A DNA stretch of 64,000 nucleotides from a virus: positions 95,508-159,507 of the IMG/VR virus record IMGVR_UViG_3300037137_001027. One strand, written 5' to 3'. The translations under genes were made by a program, and so were the position numbers. Positions 14,727-24,769 of this stretch are shown here, piece after piece. Position 1 is the first letter of the stretch; each line of letters opens with the position of its first letter. Below the pieces are notes generated by a model, which saw only the letters and a program-made list of their open reading frames with translations, did no database searches and was not told the DNA's origin.

Positions 14727-16035
14727 GGATTGGTTAGACAATGTTAAAAAGAAGCTAACTGAGCAAGGCACTTATGCTACAGGTACAGGTCCAGGCGATC
14801 AAGCTGGCGGTTTGGCCACTGATCCTTATAGTCCAACGGGGGCAAACGCTCCTGCTGCGTCCCCAGGTGGCGATCCAAATGTAGCCAATATGCCGCCTGA
14901 CCAGATGGATACACACCCAGGCGAAGAAGATTTTTCGGCTGATCCACAGTATCCAGACATGCCAGAAGAAAAGAAACATCTCGACTTTGAACAATGGAAA
15001 AAAGAATTCATGAATTCATCCATCAAAGGTGATGTTCAAGAAATGAAGGGAATGATTATGGATGTTCGTGATAGGAATTTAGACCCCTATCAAAGAAAGT
15101 TCGTAGAAGACAACCTACAAATTATCTTCTTGAGAGAACATTCAAACATCGAAAAAGCTTCAAAAGAAATCAAGAAACTAATCAAGGATGATTTAGACCA
15201 TACTAATCCAGGCACATCTGTCTCCAACCATATAGTTGAAGTTTTGCAGACTCAACCAATGTTGAATAACGTTTTCATTAAACTCACTGGTTTGTACAGT
15301 ATGAAGGCAGACATGCATCGCAAATTCATTGCGGCACTAACTGGCTCCGTGCAAGTTGGCAGTGGCGCATCTACAGAAGACCTTATTTACAATGAAAAAG
15401 ATTTCTCTATTCGCATGTCCACAAGATTTAATTCCAGGTTTGGTGATCTTTATATTGGCAATTGGAGTCTAAGGACAGATGATCCACAAAGATATCTTAA
15501 AGCACCAGAGTTGCAAAGACTAGAGGATGGCAGTCCAGAAGAAAAGGATGTACTGCGTAAGCGTATTGTAATGGAGTCAATTTCTGAAACCTTCAAAACA
15601 AGAGCTTTCATTATTAATGTTACTGGCACTGATGGGACAGTATATTCAGTAGGTTGGGACATTGCTACTTCTTTGAAGGCAGCTTACACGGATGGTCGTT
15701 TAGTTGTTCGCACAAAGCAGGATGACGGCTCAGAAGCCATGATTGATGACGATGGAGCAATTATTAGTTTCGTTGATCTTAAAATCATGTATATGAAGAA
15801 CAGTGGTGAAGTAGACGAAGATGGTAAACCCTATAAGAAAGAGCATGAATTTATTGTAAGGCGTCAGGGGCAATTGTTCTTGACTGCAAATATGCAGATT
15901 ATCAAGGAAGCAGCTTCGAGTTTTCCTGGTATCGTCATAAGGGAAACTCCTTATACTGGCAACCCAAGTGATCTGCGAGTTTTGCAGCGATGCGTGCCAA
16001 ATGCGCCAGAAATATTAATGAGACAGTGTGGATAA
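14704..16035 (+). CDS. virion-associated protein, unknown, 443 aa
   Basis: N-terminus TDRINLEDWLDNVKKKLTEQ carries a targeting-like L-x-x-W-L motif, followed by a Pro/Gly/Asp-rich linker to about residue 95, a second similar motif (LDFEQWKKEF) and a mixed alpha/beta domain of about 340 residues (IYNEKDFSIRMSTRFNS, VTGTDGTVYSVGW). No known family. Context, directly before an HNH insertion and the tail genes, suggests a structural or packaging-related protein. Overlaps the upstream gene by 23 bases. Confidence 0.5.
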   Translation: MTDRINLEDWLDNVKKKLTEQGTYATGTGPGDQAGGLATDPYSPTGANAPAASPGGDPNVANMPPDQMDTHPGEEDFSADPQYPDMPEEKKHLDFEQWKKEFMNSSIKGDVQEMKGMIMDVRDRNLDPYQRKFVEDNLQIIFLREHSNIEKASKEIKKLIKDDLDHTNPGTSVSNHIVEVLQTQPMLNNVFIKLTGLYSMKADMHRKFIAALTGSVQVGSGASTEDLIYNEKDFSIRMSTRFNSRFGDLYIGNWSLRTDDPQRYLKAPELQRLEDGSPEEKDVLRKRIVMESISETFKTRAFIINVTGTDGTVYSVGWDIATSLKAAYTDGRLVVRTKQDDGSEAMIDDDGAIISFVDLKIMYMKNSGEVDEDGKPYKKEHEFIVRRQGQLFLTANMQIIKEAASSFPGIVIRETPYTGNPSDLRVLQRCVPNAPEILMRQCG

Positions 16036-16038
16036 AAA

Positions 16039-16392
16039 TTATTGCAGTCCTCTTTGTTTTCTGGTTTTGTAGTGTTTTTGTTGTTTGGTTATTAAACGAT
16101 GGCAATTAGCACAAATATATTCCAAATTATCTGGATTATTGTTGTGCTTATTGCCATCTTTATGATTTACGTCAATTTGACATTTATCCTCAGCAACAAA
16201 TGGGCAACGTTGGCATTTGTTTGGAGTCTTTAATCTAGCATTTCTATGTGTGTCCCAACGATATCCTGATATCGAACATCGCCACGCCAATCCATTTCCT
16301 TTTCGCCTAATGTGAACAGGGCCACACGATGAACAAATGGCTGTACGCAACTCTTCATTAATTTCTGAAAGTCTATGTAGCCATTTGCCCAT
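16039..16392 (-). CDS. HNH endonuclease
   Basis: The ATG at 16392 begins MGKWLHRLSEINEELRTAICSSCG. It has C-x2-C (CSSCG), CQRC, then DVNHKDGNKHNNNPDNLEYIC and CANCHR, the H-N-H core flanked by two structural cysteine pairs. The gene is on the opposite strand to the virion genes and fits exactly into the gap after 16035, typical for a free-standing homing endonuclease. An upstream TTG in the same frame (16437) overlaps the neighbouring gene and is not preferred. Confidence 0.85.
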   Translation of the reverse strand: MGKWLHRLSEINEELRTAICSSCGPVHIRRKGNGLAWRCSISGYRWDTHRNARLKTPNKCQRCPFVAEDKCQIDVNHKDGNKHNNNPDNLEYICANCHRLITKQQKHYKTRKQRGLQ

Positions 16393-16408
16393 CGAGTGGC
16401 CTTTTTTG

Positions 16409-17050
16409 TTATTTGATACCCTTATAAGGGGGATCAATCTTTCGACCTTTGGCCGCGATCATGGCGAGTTTATTATATTCATCCATGACTTCTGGCCACA
16501 TCTCGCGTGGCACTGGAATCCGTTGGAAGGTGGGTAATCCTTCCAGGTCGGGATAAGTTACACAGACGGTTGCCCCTCTGTGTTCCATATCACCTGTTTT
16601 ATAGTTGCGGGACCAACGGTGGTACAGTTTATATAGTTCATTTGCGGTGCGAGTTAATTGGGTCAAATCGCACTTCTTTTCAATGATATTTTCAACTGCA
16701 TCTGTTGATAGGTGCCGACCAAAAATAATGTCGGTGATCCACCCATCTTCCTCATAAATCATTAGGTGGGCAACCCATTTGCCCTCTTTATATGTCCAAC
16801 CACTGCCAATTGGACCTTGGAAAGAAGCGCACACTTCCAACCAAGTTCGATGAGGTCCAGCGCTCTTACGAGCTTTTGTGTCGTCTTCCTCACCGTTAAG
16901 ACGGCGGAAGTCTACGCCTCCGCAATCCTCTTCAATAGAAGTTTCGTTGAATCCTACACGATAGTAATTCAACACCTTTCGATAAAGGTTTTCGGCAAAA
17001 TCGCCTTCTCTACTTTGACCTTTTTTCGCATACGGACTTTGATAAGCCAT
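16409..17050 (-). CDS. hypothetical protein, 213 aa
   Basis: Start at 17050 is set by AAAGGGAG about eight bases upstream. A segment CGGVDFRRLNGEEDDTKARK followed by TWLEVCAS is reminiscent of PD-(D/E)XK nuclease cores (D, then E-x-x), but the catalytic Lys is not obvious, so this is a weak hint. The C-terminal half is helical, with TDAVENIIEKKC and EMWPEVMDEYNKLAM. Upstream is a divergent 130-bp gap. Confidence 0.5.
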   Translation of the reverse strand: MAYQSPYAKKGQSREGDFAENLYRKVLNYYRVGFNETSIEEDCGGVDFRRLNGEEDDTKARKSAGPHRTWLEVCASFQGPIGSGWTYKEGKWVAHLMIYEEDGWITDIIFGRHLSTDAVENIIEKKCDLTQLTRTANELYKLYHRWSRNYKTGDMEHRGATVCVTYPDLEGLPTFQRIPVPREMWPEVMDEYNKLAMIAAKGRKIDPPYKGIK

Positions 17051-17180
17051 ATACAAACTCCCTTTCAATTACATTACATATTACTATCTCCATTTCCAAA
17101 GCAACAACAAGTTTCATTGGTAGCGAAGCAGCATGACAAAAAGATACTAAAATTCACTACCGAGTGCAATAGATATTCCG

Positions 17181-17669
17181 ATGATAAAGTTTATTGAATT
17201 CATTGACAAAAAGGAAAGAGAGACGAAGAAACAACTCAAGATCATTGAGCATATCCTTCTCGCTCACGAAATGAACGTCAAAAGTCATCTGGATGACGAT
17301 GATCCATACCTTTTTGTTTACAACACAAAGAAAAACACTTTCTTCGAAGGTATTAGAATTTACAAAGTTGGCGATCAAATCTCTTTCAGGGTTCAAAAAG
17401 ACGAAAAAACAGAACCTTTTGGTCGTGCATACCCGATGGACATTGAAGAAATGTTTGAAGATTTAGTTACAGATTATAAACCTGAAGAAGCTGGCAGGAA
17501 AATAATGGCAGCAGTTACCACCGAGGTTAAGAAATTTTTTGACCGAAGTGCTATTGCTGAAAAAGAGTTGCGTGACAAAGAGTTTGAACGTGATCCGTGG
17601 GGCAAGGTGGTTGTCCGAAGTTCCGATTATGGGATGGATTACAGCAACCTCACATATATGAAGGCTTAA
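17181..17669 (+). CDS. hypothetical protein with targeting-like N-terminus, 162 aa
   Basis: Begins MIKFIEFIDKKERETKK, again a F-x-x-F-I motif followed by charged residues, comparable to the leaders at 3176, 3893 and 13790. The rest is an alpha/beta domain with YLFVYNTKKNTFFEGIRIYK and a helical acidic part. No recognised family and no Shine-Dalgarno. It leads a three-gene block toward the tape measure, so a virion role is plausible. Confidence 0.5.
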   Translation: MIKFIEFIDKKERETKKQLKIIEHILLAHEMNVKSHLDDDDPYLFVYNTKKNTFFEGIRIYKVGDQISFRVQKDEKTEPFGRAYPMDIEEMFEDLVTDYKPEEAGRKIMAAVTTEVKKFFDRSAIAEKELRDKEFERDPWGKVVVRSSDYGMDYSNLTYMKA

Positions 17670-17671
17670 AG

Positions 17672-18001
17672 ATGGGTGGGTTCCAAGAGTGGGTGGGCAA
17701 GAAGCGAGTTGTTGATAATTTTGAATTAGGGCTTGGAAAATCTATACCAGAAAACAAAAACGCTGGTGGTGGCTTTGATCCCACAAGCAAAGAACAAGTT
17801 AAAAAATTCAAGAAAGTAGATTTAATAACGTTACCCGTTGAAGGAACTAACTGTGGCAACTGTATGTTTATGGTTCCAGTTGATAAGGCAAAAGGTGTCG
17901 GTTGGTGTAATCACAAGGATGTTTTAGAGTTTGTTACCCCAAAAATGTGTTGTGCAATGTGGAATCACACAGATGTTAAACGGCAGTGGGAAACTAAATA
18001 A
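17672..18001 (+). CDS. four/five-cysteine protein with targeting-like N-terminus, 109 aa
   Basis: ATG at 17672, three bases after the previous stop, gives MGGFQEWVGKKRVVDNF, matching the recurring F-x-x-W-V leader. The C-terminal half has NCGNCMFMVP, GWCNH and KMCCAMWNH, five cysteines spaced like a HiPIP- or zinc-type metal site. This layout fits a small virion-associated metalloprotein; metal type and role are unknown. Confidence 0.5.
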   Translation: MGGFQEWVGKKRVVDNFELGLGKSIPENKNAGGGFDPTSKEQVKKFKKVDLITLPVEGTNCGNCMFMVPVDKAKGVGWCNHKDVLEFVTPKMCCAMWNHTDVKRQWETK

Positions 18002-18004
18002 GAT

Positions 18005-18535
18005 ATGCCAATTACTCCACGGCAAGTTCAACAATTGGGTAGTTTCTGGAAGGCTATCGACTATCCAACTCCTGCTGTGCCAACCCCGAAAATAGTTCAC
18101 AAAGGTAGTATTGTAAATTTTCACTATGCTGGGCAGCGGACGAACAAGATGGTCCACGACCCTTACCCGTTGGTATTAGTATCAGATATATACAGTGATG
18201 CTATAAGAGGTGTGAATTTAAATTACTTAACAGTCCCTTACGTTAAGTATATGATTAACACTTATTTAGACAAACCATTCGCTTACTCCTTTATAAAAGG
18301 CAATGCTTACTTAACAGGCGGGAAGGATGACCCTGGTACGTTCAGAACTTATAAGAGGAGTGGGATTAGTCAACTAAGAATGATGGACAGTGATTTCTTG
18401 AGGGGTATTGCGGCAGTGTCGAGGACTTTAGATGCAAATGAATTGGACCAAATAAGGATGCAGATAGAAGAGTTAATAAAGTATCAATTAAATCAACCTG
18501 TTGCTCAACCAGGAGAGGTACAACAAAATTACTGA
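18005..18535 (+). CDS. possible gp2-like DNA end protector, 176 aa
   Basis: Contains DPYPLVLVSDIYSD followed by RGVNLNYLTVPYVKY and FRTYKRSGISQLRM. The order P-L-V-[LI]-V ... G-x-N-L-x-Y-L ... K-R-S resembles a family of T4-like virion proteins sometimes annotated as DNA end protectors. That name is uncertain. The C-terminus is Gln/Pro-rich and disordered. It closes the small-protein block just before the tape-measure gene and follows the previous stop by 3 bases. Confidence 0.45.
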   Translation: MPITPRQVQQLGSFWKAIDYPTPAVPTPKIVHKGSIVNFHYAGQRTNKMVHDPYPLVLVSDIYSDAIRGVNLNYLTVPYVKYMINTYLDKPFAYSFIKGNAYLTGGKDDPGTFRTYKRSGISQLRMMDSDFLRGIAAVSRTLDANELDQIRMQIEELIKYQLNQPVAQPGEVQQNY

Positions 18536-18601
18536 TATCTGCATAGATACTGTAATTCCTTTTCGCAATTCATTTTATTAATTAATAGTTTTTTAGAAAG
18601 A

Positions 18602-18609
18602 GATAAATA
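18602..18609 (+). promoter_or_regulatory. late-promoter-like box GATAAATA
   Basis: Lies 5 bases before the ATG at 18615, in a 79-bp AT-rich gap. No Shine-Dalgarno precedes the ATG. It differs from TATAAATA by the first base. Confidence 0.35.
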
Positions 18610-18614
18610 ACAAT

Positions 18615-21600
18615 ATGCCAGTCGATGTATTTGACCGTAAGGTAAGTGCCAGTATTGACGAGATTAAGGCAGCATTACTTGGTGATGTTGGCAACAAAAA
18701 GACTGCGCAAAAAAAGGATGAAAACACCGAACAACTTAAAAAGCTCAATGATAATCTAGAAAAGATTGTTGGAAATGACCTTGACAGGGAATTAAAAGCT
18801 CTTAACAAATTAATCAAGCGAGTAGCAGATTGTTGTGAAGAACAGTCTGGCAAACGAAGTCAAAATCTTGATAAAGAAGCAAAAGCTTATGCTAAGGCAG
18901 TTGCCAAAGCATTAAAGCCAGCTAATGGTGGCGACATATCAAAAGTAATTAAAGATACATTTGGCGGTATCAAACCAGCGTTCGATAAAATTACTGATAA
19001 AACGATGGATTTTGGTAAGGCTCTGGAAAGAAGCCAAAGAAGATTTAGTGCTGCATTCGGTATGATCGGCAAGGACTTCACAAAAACTTTTGGCGATATA
19101 GGGAAACTAAATCCTTTCAAGTGGTTTCAAAAAGAGGGGGAGAAGGCGACTAAAGAATCCCAAAACATGTTCCGCAGTGGGTGGAACACAACCATAAGTT
19201 TTTTCAAAGATAACTGGCAGCGCATGACTACTGCCGTCTCAAGTAAAGCTTCTGCTTTGTGGGAAGGAGTTACGAGTAAAGCTTCTGCTTTGTGGGAAGG
19301 AGTTACGAGTAAAGCTTCTGCTTTGTGGGAAGGAGTTACGAGTAAAGCTTCTGCTTTGTGGGAAGGAGTTACAAATAGGGTTTCTGGCTGGTGGAAAAAG
19401 ACCACCGATGTAGCTTCTGATTTATGGGGTAAAGTTACAAAAAGGGTTTCAGATAGTTGGGTCGGCAAAACATTTGGTTTTATAGGGCGTTCTGTTGATA
19501 CGCTGGGTAAGGCTGTAGGCGGTACAGTTAGAAATTTATTAAATTTGGGCAAAACCACAGGAACAGGAAAGCAAAAGAAATCTCAAAGCGATATAGATGA
19601 TTTAACTGGCAAGGGTAGAACAGTGCATGGTGAAGGAACGCCAGTTGGTAAAGGGCGTAAAACAAAAGGAGCAGGTGGTACATCTGATTTATGTCGTTGT
19701 ATTTGCAGATGTATAGGAAAGCTACTTGGAGTAACCAAAGAAGGAGTAAAACAATCTAAGCAAGGAGTTAAGCACTCTAAAGATATCAGTAAAATTGGGT
19801 CAAGTCAATTGCGGCAGGGCGCGAAAAAAGACATGACATTAAAACCAGCTACAGACACAGGTGAAGACATTCGTAAATCCCTGGAGGAGGAGAATGACAG
19901 GCGTGAAAAACTAGAAAGAAAAAGGGCAAATTGGGAAAGACGTAGCCAGGATGTAAAAGGCCACATAAAGACGGCTACTGGTTTCCTTAGTCAAGTCATG
20001 TCAGCAGATAAGGGTGACACTGCGAGAGTAATAGCTCAAGGCTTGGCTAACAGCATATCAAAAGCTGCTGGATATATAGTTGGCAAGCCACTTGAGGTAT
20101 TAGGTGGCTTTTTAGAGAAACAAAACGTTGAAATCCTTGGTTTTGGTGGCAACTTAGCTTTTCTTGGCGCTCCAATTAAATTCTTGGGTGAAGCTCTTGG
20201 TGGTCTTGCTGAAGGTATAACAAGTTTAGTTTTACAGCCATTAGCGGATGAAGTGGTTAATTTCCAAGAAGAAATGCAGGCCATGTATATTACCAGAGGT
20301 GCAACCAGAGGTGGTCGAGTTGCTGGAGGTGTTGGTGCGCCAGGTCTTACTGGAATGGCTCAAGGGGTTCAGGATTGGACTAACAACATAGATATTGCGG
20401 CAAAAAAAGAAGAGATGTTGGGGCGTAATGCTGCGGAAATTGCTGAAACAGGGCAGAAATTATCAACGATCCAGAAACAGCACGTCAAAAACCTGAAAAT
20501 GGGTATTAGAGAAGAAGATAAGTTTAACAAAGCCTCTAATATTGGTTTAAGGGCATCTTCTCAAATAGGTTCTAATGCTGAGCAAACAGCAGATATGTTC
20601 GCTGAGTGGAAACAGAATTTAGGCGCATCAAATGTACAATTAGGGATGATGGAACGTGGTTTACTAAGCATTGCCAGGTCTACAGGCATATTTGGAGACA
20701 ATTTAATTAAGGTTGCAAGGTCGTCTCAAAAATTCATGGAATATATGAGAATGTCTGGTACTTTTACAGCCAAAGCATCCAACAACATTGTAGGTTTGAT
20801 GGCTGAAGCACAAAAACGTGGTGTTAGCAAAGGTATGGAAAATTTATTAGAGGTTTTTAAGCAAAGTTTGCTTAGTCCAGAAGGCGGTGGTTTAAAAGAT
20901 TTCGTAACAGCATCAATTGGAGGTGATGAGCCATTAAGGGAACGTATGATAACGGGGACGTTGATGCAAGATCGTGGTTCACAAAAGATGCTTGCTCAAA
21001 ATATGAGTAAAAAGTTCAATGAATGGGCTGCGGACATGTTCCAAGGTAAGAAATTTGACCAATTAAGCATTGAAGAAAAGGGCTTGTTTGATGTTTTCAT
21101 AAGGCAAATAACAAAGAATCAAGCTGGAGCGGAAGAGTTAAATCAGCTTATAAAAGGCATGATAGAAAATACAAAAAACTTCTCTGAAAGCATGAAAGAC
21201 TTAGAAGCTGGTGCGAAGAAAGGCAAAGCGGGTTTAACCGAACAGGAAAAAACTACACAAAGACAACAACTCATCTATAACACAAGTGATGAAATACTAG
21301 AAGATTATACGCGAGCATTAAAAGAGTCAACAGATGCAATGGGCAAAGCAGACGTTGGCAAGGCTTTCGAAAAGCTTAAAGAGAGTTCAGAGGATTTAAC
21401 CAGTTTTTATGAAAGCCAAAGCATCGACATGAATAAGGGTGCCGCCTCGATTGGCGATATTCTAAGAAAACAGGTAGAACAAGTCCGTAAAAGGGCAGAG
21501 AAAGAAGGTTTAACAGCACAGATGATAGGAGCAGCAGGCATTGAAAAAGAAGATATAGACAATGCATTAAAGGAACTAGAAAAAGGCAATACAAAAGATT

Positions 21601-24137
21601 TTGAAGATTTAAGGGCAAAAATGACTGCTCTCGAAGGCAAGACAAGAGAAGAAATGAGACAGAATGCTGATCCGATTACCAAAATACAAATGTTAGTATT
21701 CAAGATGGAAGGCCATCTTAGACTCATTATGAGAACCTTAATTACTGAAATTGCGCCTGAAATACAAGGATTGATGAATGATTTCGACGTGGTTATGGAT
21801 CGAGCCGCGAAGGAATATGCTAAAGGTAACACGGAAGAAGCTGTCAAAATCATTGGGGATTATATGAAGAAAATCCCTGAAGATATCACAAAAAGCAGAG
21901 AACAAATAGACAAAATGCCAAGGGCATCGACTGCACAGAAAGGTTTCGCAGGTTTCCTTGAAGGTATCATCGGTAAAGGTTCTTTGGGTGGTGGCGCGCT
22001 AGAAGGATTGGGTACGACGATTCAGAAAAATGCTAAGGAAATATCAGACGCCATTAAGGATATTACAGAGAAGATCAAGATGCTCAAAGATAACATATCA
22101 TCAATAGCCAAAGTGTTTGGTGTGTTAGCCGCTGTGGTAGCAGGTGGTACTATTGCTGTGCTAATCATGGGTATTGTTGCGGCATTAGGACCGATGGGCT
22201 TACTTGGCGTGCTTGCGGGGGGTGGTATTGCCTATGCTATTTGGGATATTGTACAAAATCTTAAAGAAATAAAGAGAATAAAGGACGAAGAAAGAGGCGT
22301 TCAGGCAAAAGTTCAACAACAAGTAGAAGCTACCCAAAGACGGAATGTTGAAACCGCCGCTGATTTGGCAAAACGTGGTGAAGTAGAATTGTTGGAAGTG
22401 CAACGAGCGAGACTTAAATTAGAGCTTGAACAACAAAAAACAGCGCTTAAAGGAAATGAGAAGACAGCAAAAGAAGCCAACCAAGCTGCCGTAGATGGAG
22501 AGTGGTATTTGCATGAAGTATTCACTGAAACTTTTACACGATCCTGGGGAGAGCAACAGGCGGAAAGAGATGTTACAGCCAGTACAGCTAAAACAGCATT
22601 AGAGCATAGAAAGAAAGAAGTTGAGTCCCGTGAAAAGGCACTTGCCGATTTAGAAAAAAACTTAGCGATTGCTAGGGAAAATGCTGCCAAATTACCAAAA
22701 AGTGCAGAAAGGGATTTGGCTAATTGGACGGCACAATGGGAAAAATTCTTTCTAGAACACAAGCCCGAAGCATTATCGCCTATACAGCAAAGAAAAAAGA
22801 AGGCCATCATGATTAGTGGAACTCAATGGGATGCTTCAGAGGCTGGTAAATATGGAGAATCATCAGACGAACAATATGTGAGACGATCTTTGGCAATAAA
22901 AGCACCTCAGCAAAGACTCTTGGGGGTTACGAAAAAGGATATTCCACAATATAAAGAACTTAGTCAAATTTTATGGACCAAAGGATATGATGAAGCGGTT
23001 GCGTATGTTAAAAAGAATGCTGAAACTTTAAACATGGATATTGCACAAGCAATGTTTGATGCATATGGTGAGAAGCTTCCCGCTGATCTTAGAAAAAAAC
23101 TGATTTCTTATGAGCCAGCCGCCCTTGCGAATCTTCAAAAAGCAGCCCAAGAATCAGGCTGGTTGAAAAAAGCCCAGCTTGGGCCAGGGGGCAAAGTAAT
23201 TCAAAAAGAGGAGGTTTTAAGCGCTGAAACGTTTATGAAAGCCAGAGAATTAGCAAGGGCGAGGGGTGCGGAAACCCCTGAACTTGCTGATGTTCAGAAA
23301 GTATTATCTAATCCAGAAATTGTTCAACTAAACCAAAAACAACTTGAGTATTTAAAAAAGATGGTTGAAGCCAATGACACAGCAAATGCAATTGCTAAAT
23401 CAAAAAATATGCCTATCTCCGAAGACAAAGCATTTATAGCTTCGCCTGAGACGCTTAAAAAGTTACAGAGCATAGGAACACCAACTGCGGCAACCACAAG
23501 CGGACAAGCACCACCAGTTGCCCGTGGCCCAACTTCTGAAGAACTTCGGGCAATGCAAGAGAGAATAAATGGATTGCAAGAACAATTAAGGAATAAGTCT
23601 ACCAAATTCGGTGATCCAAACTTTGTTGGACCACCTTCGTTAGAAGATATGGCGAAGGAAGCAATAACCCCGACAGGAGGTGGCTCTATTTATACACATG
23701 ATAAACGATTAGAAAATCTTGCAAAAGAAGAGTTAAAACAACAAGAAAACTCTATAATTGCGAAGCCAGAGCTTATGGGACCGCCAATGACAGATGAAGT
23801 TAAAGCAGCAGTAAATAAAGAGATTAGTGTTAGTCCAACGTTGCCAGGCATGTCTAGTGCCGCAGAGGATGAAATTCGTCGCAGAAATGCGGAAATGCAG
23901 AACAGTGGTGATGTGGATATGGCAAAAACAGAAGAAAACACAGGTACTACCGCAGCTAACACAAGGGCAATGGCTAAAATGCTGGGTCAAATAGGAAGGA
24001 TATTAACCAAAAAACGCAGTAATGACCTTGGTTTAGAAGGACCAGATTATCCAGTAGAAGCTTTCTTTGAAGAAGTTCTAAATACAAATTGGGATAGCGC
24101 AGGCATAGGCAGAAGTGGCGGTTTAGAGTTTGAATAA
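18615..24137 (+). CDS. tape measure protein, 1840 aa
   Basis: By far the largest gene of the block, placed just before the hub and baseplate genes. The product is almost wholly helical: an N-terminal coiled coil (EQLKKLNDNLEKI), tandem 11-residue Trp repeats at about 210-255, long Ala/Lys/Glu-rich helices, and hydrophobic stretches at about 1180-1205 (VLAAVVAGGTIAVLIMGIVA). Tape measures set tail length, fill the tube and can form a pore during ejection. At about 0.15 nm per residue the predicted tail is near 270 nm, an inference that ignores processing. Known members range from 600 to over 2000 residues. Confidence 0.8.
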   Translation: MPVDVFDRKVSASIDEIKAALLGDVGNKKTAQKKDENTEQLKKLNDNLEKIVGNDLDRELKALNKLIKRVADCCEEQSGKRSQNLDKEAKAYAKAVAKALKPANGGDISKVIKDTFGGIKPAFDKITDKTMDFGKALERSQRRFSAAFGMIGKDFTKTFGDIGKLNPFKWFQKEGEKATKESQNMFRSGWNTTISFFKDNWQRMTTAVSSKASALWEGVTSKASALWEGVTSKASALWEGVTSKASALWEGVTNRVSGWWKKTTDVASDLWGKVTKRVSDSWVGKTFGFIGRSVDTLGKAVGGTVRNLLNLGKTTGTGKQKKSQSDIDDLTGKGRTVHGEGTPVGKGRKTKGAGGTSDLCRCICRCIGKLLGVTKEGVKQSKQGVKHSKDISKIGSSQLRQGAKKDMTLKPATDTGEDIRKSLEEENDRREKLERKRANWERRSQDVKGHIKTATGFLSQVMSADKGDTARVIAQGLANSISKAAGYIVGKPLEVLGGFLEKQNVEILGFGGNLAFLGAPIKFLGEALGGLAEGITSLVLQPLADEVVNFQEEMQAMYITRGATRGGRVAGGVGAPGLTGMAQGVQDWTNNIDIAAKKEEMLGRNAAEIAETGQKLSTIQKQHVKNLKMGIREEDKFNKASNIGLRASSQIGSNAEQTADMFAEWKQNLGASNVQLGMMERGLLSIARSTGIFGDNLIKVARSSQKFMEYMRMSGTFTAKASNNIVGLMAEAQKRGVSKGMENLLEVFKQSLLSPEGGGLKDFVTASIGGDEPLRERMITGTLMQDRGSQKMLAQNMSKKFNEWAADMFQGKKFDQLSIEEKGLFDVFIRQITKNQAGAEELNQLIKGMIENTKNFSESMKDLEAGAKKGKAGLTEQEKTTQRQQLIYNTSDEILEDYTRALKESTDAMGKADVGKAFEKLKESSEDLTSFYESQSIDMNKGAASIGDILRKQVEQVRKRAEKEGLTAQMIGAAGIEKEDIDNALKELEKGNTKDFEDLRAKMTALEGKTREEMRQNADPITKIQMLVFKMEGHLRLIMRTLITEIAPEIQGLMNDFDVVMDRAAKEYAKGNTEEAVKIIGDYMKKIPEDITKSREQIDKMPRASTAQKGFAGFLEGIIGKGSLGGGALEGLGTTIQKNAKEISDAIKDITEKIKMLKDNISSIAKVFGVLAAVVAGGTIAVLIMGIVAALGPMGLLGVLAGGGIAYAIWDIVQNLKEIKRIKDEERGVQAKVQQQVEATQRRNVETAADLAKRGEVELLEVQRARLKLELEQQKTALKGNEKTAKEANQAAVDGEWYLHEVFTETFTRSWGEQQAERDVTASTAKTALEHRKKEVESREKALADLEKNLAIARENAAKLPKSAERDLANWTAQWEKFFLEHKPEALSPIQQRKKKAIMISGTQWDASEAGKYGESSDEQYVRRSLAIKAPQQRLLGVTKKDIPQYKELSQILWTKGYDEAVAYVKKNAETLNMDIAQAMFDAYGEKLPADLRKKLISYEPAALANLQKAAQESGWLKKAQLGPGGKVIQKEEVLSAETFMKARELARARGAETPELADVQKVLSNPEIVQLNQKQLEYLKKMVEANDTANAIAKSKNMPISEDKAFIASPETLKKLQSIGTPTAATTSGQAPPVARGPTSEELRAMQERINGLQEQLRNKSTKFGDPNFVGPPSLEDMAKEAITPTGGGSIYTHDKRLENLAKEELKQQENSIIAKPELMGPPMTDEVKAAVNKEISVSPTLPGMSSAAEDEIRRRNAEMQNSGDVDMAKTEENTGTTAANTRAMAKMLGQIGRILTKKRSNDLGLEGPDYPVEAFFEEVLNTNWDSAGIGRSGGLEFE
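19242..19373. repeat. four 33-bp tandem repeats in tape measure gene
   Basis: Four almost perfect 33-bp copies begin at 19242, 19275, 19308 and 19341, each encoding SKASALWEGVT. They are followed by diverged copies (ASDLWGKVT) to about 19460. An 11-residue spacing of Trp is typical of tape-measure helices. Confidence 0.9.
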
Positions 24138-24151
24138 TAACAAGGAGGATA

Positions 24152-24769
24152 ATGCCAAGAGGAACTAAAAATGATGGGTCATTAGCCCCATTACAATATA
24201 CATCAATAGGTGGTGGAAAATGTGAAATACAAACACCTTGCGGATGTATTACATTAAAAATACTTCCAGAAATTACGGATAGTAAAGGAGCGCAATATGT
24301 CAATGACCCTGCCCCTGGCAGATCAAGCCCAATGTTGACTTATGCCTACTCAGAGTCTAGAAATATAAATACAGAATTACACTTCATGATAACCACATTT
24401 GACGATATATCCGAAAACATCAGAGCAATTAGAATTATCCAAAATTTAGTTTACCCAGGTGCAGGCACAGGGATAGCTCCTTTTACGCCGCCGCCTGTGA
24501 TTAAATTTGTTTGTGGTCAACTATTAGATGGACCTGATGGATTATGTATGGTACTTAAAAGTTATAACATACGTTATCCTACGGAAGTGGCGTGGGATGT
24601 AAAAACTTTTCTACCTTATAAATTTTCGATTAGTTGTAATTGGGAAGTTGTTTATCCGTGTAACAAATTGCCAGTTAATAAGTGTATAAACAGGGACAGT
24701 GGTGATGCTATTTTGTTCCCTGGAGACGATTTCTCGCCAGGAGAATTCCCACAGTTTTATCAAAAGTAA
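24152..24769 (+). CDS. baseplate/tail-hub structural protein, 205 aa
   Basis: Strong AAGGAGG ribosome binding site upstream. Begins MPRGTKNDGSLAPLQYTSIG, then has LPEITDSKGAQYVNDPAPGR, YAYSESRNINTELHFMITT, VCGQLLDGPDGLCMVLKSYN and a C-terminal WEVVY strand. This pattern of beta segments, placed between tape measure and the gp53-like gene, matches tube-initiator or hub-adaptor proteins of large myoviruses. Eight cysteines, unusual for a tail protein, are shared with the neighbouring hub protein. Confidence 0.55.
   Translation: MPRGTKNDGSLAPLQYTSIGGGKCEIQTPCGCITLKILPEITDSKGAQYVNDPAPGRSSPMLTYAYSESRNINTELHFMITTFDDISENIRAIRIIQNLVYPGAGTGIAPFTPPPVIKFVCGQLLDGPDGLCMVLKSYNIRYPTEVAWDVKTFLPYKFSISCNWEVVYPCNKLPVNKCINRDSGDAILFPGDDFSPGEFPQFYQK

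Noticed and set aside
16409-17050. Assigning the 213-residue protein as PD-(D/E)XK nuclease
   Set aside because: A possible Asp and Glu are visible but the catalytic Lys is not clear, so it was left as unknown.
19127-19558. Minus-strand frame opposite tape measure repeats
   Set aside because: Repeat shadow; no support beyond openness.
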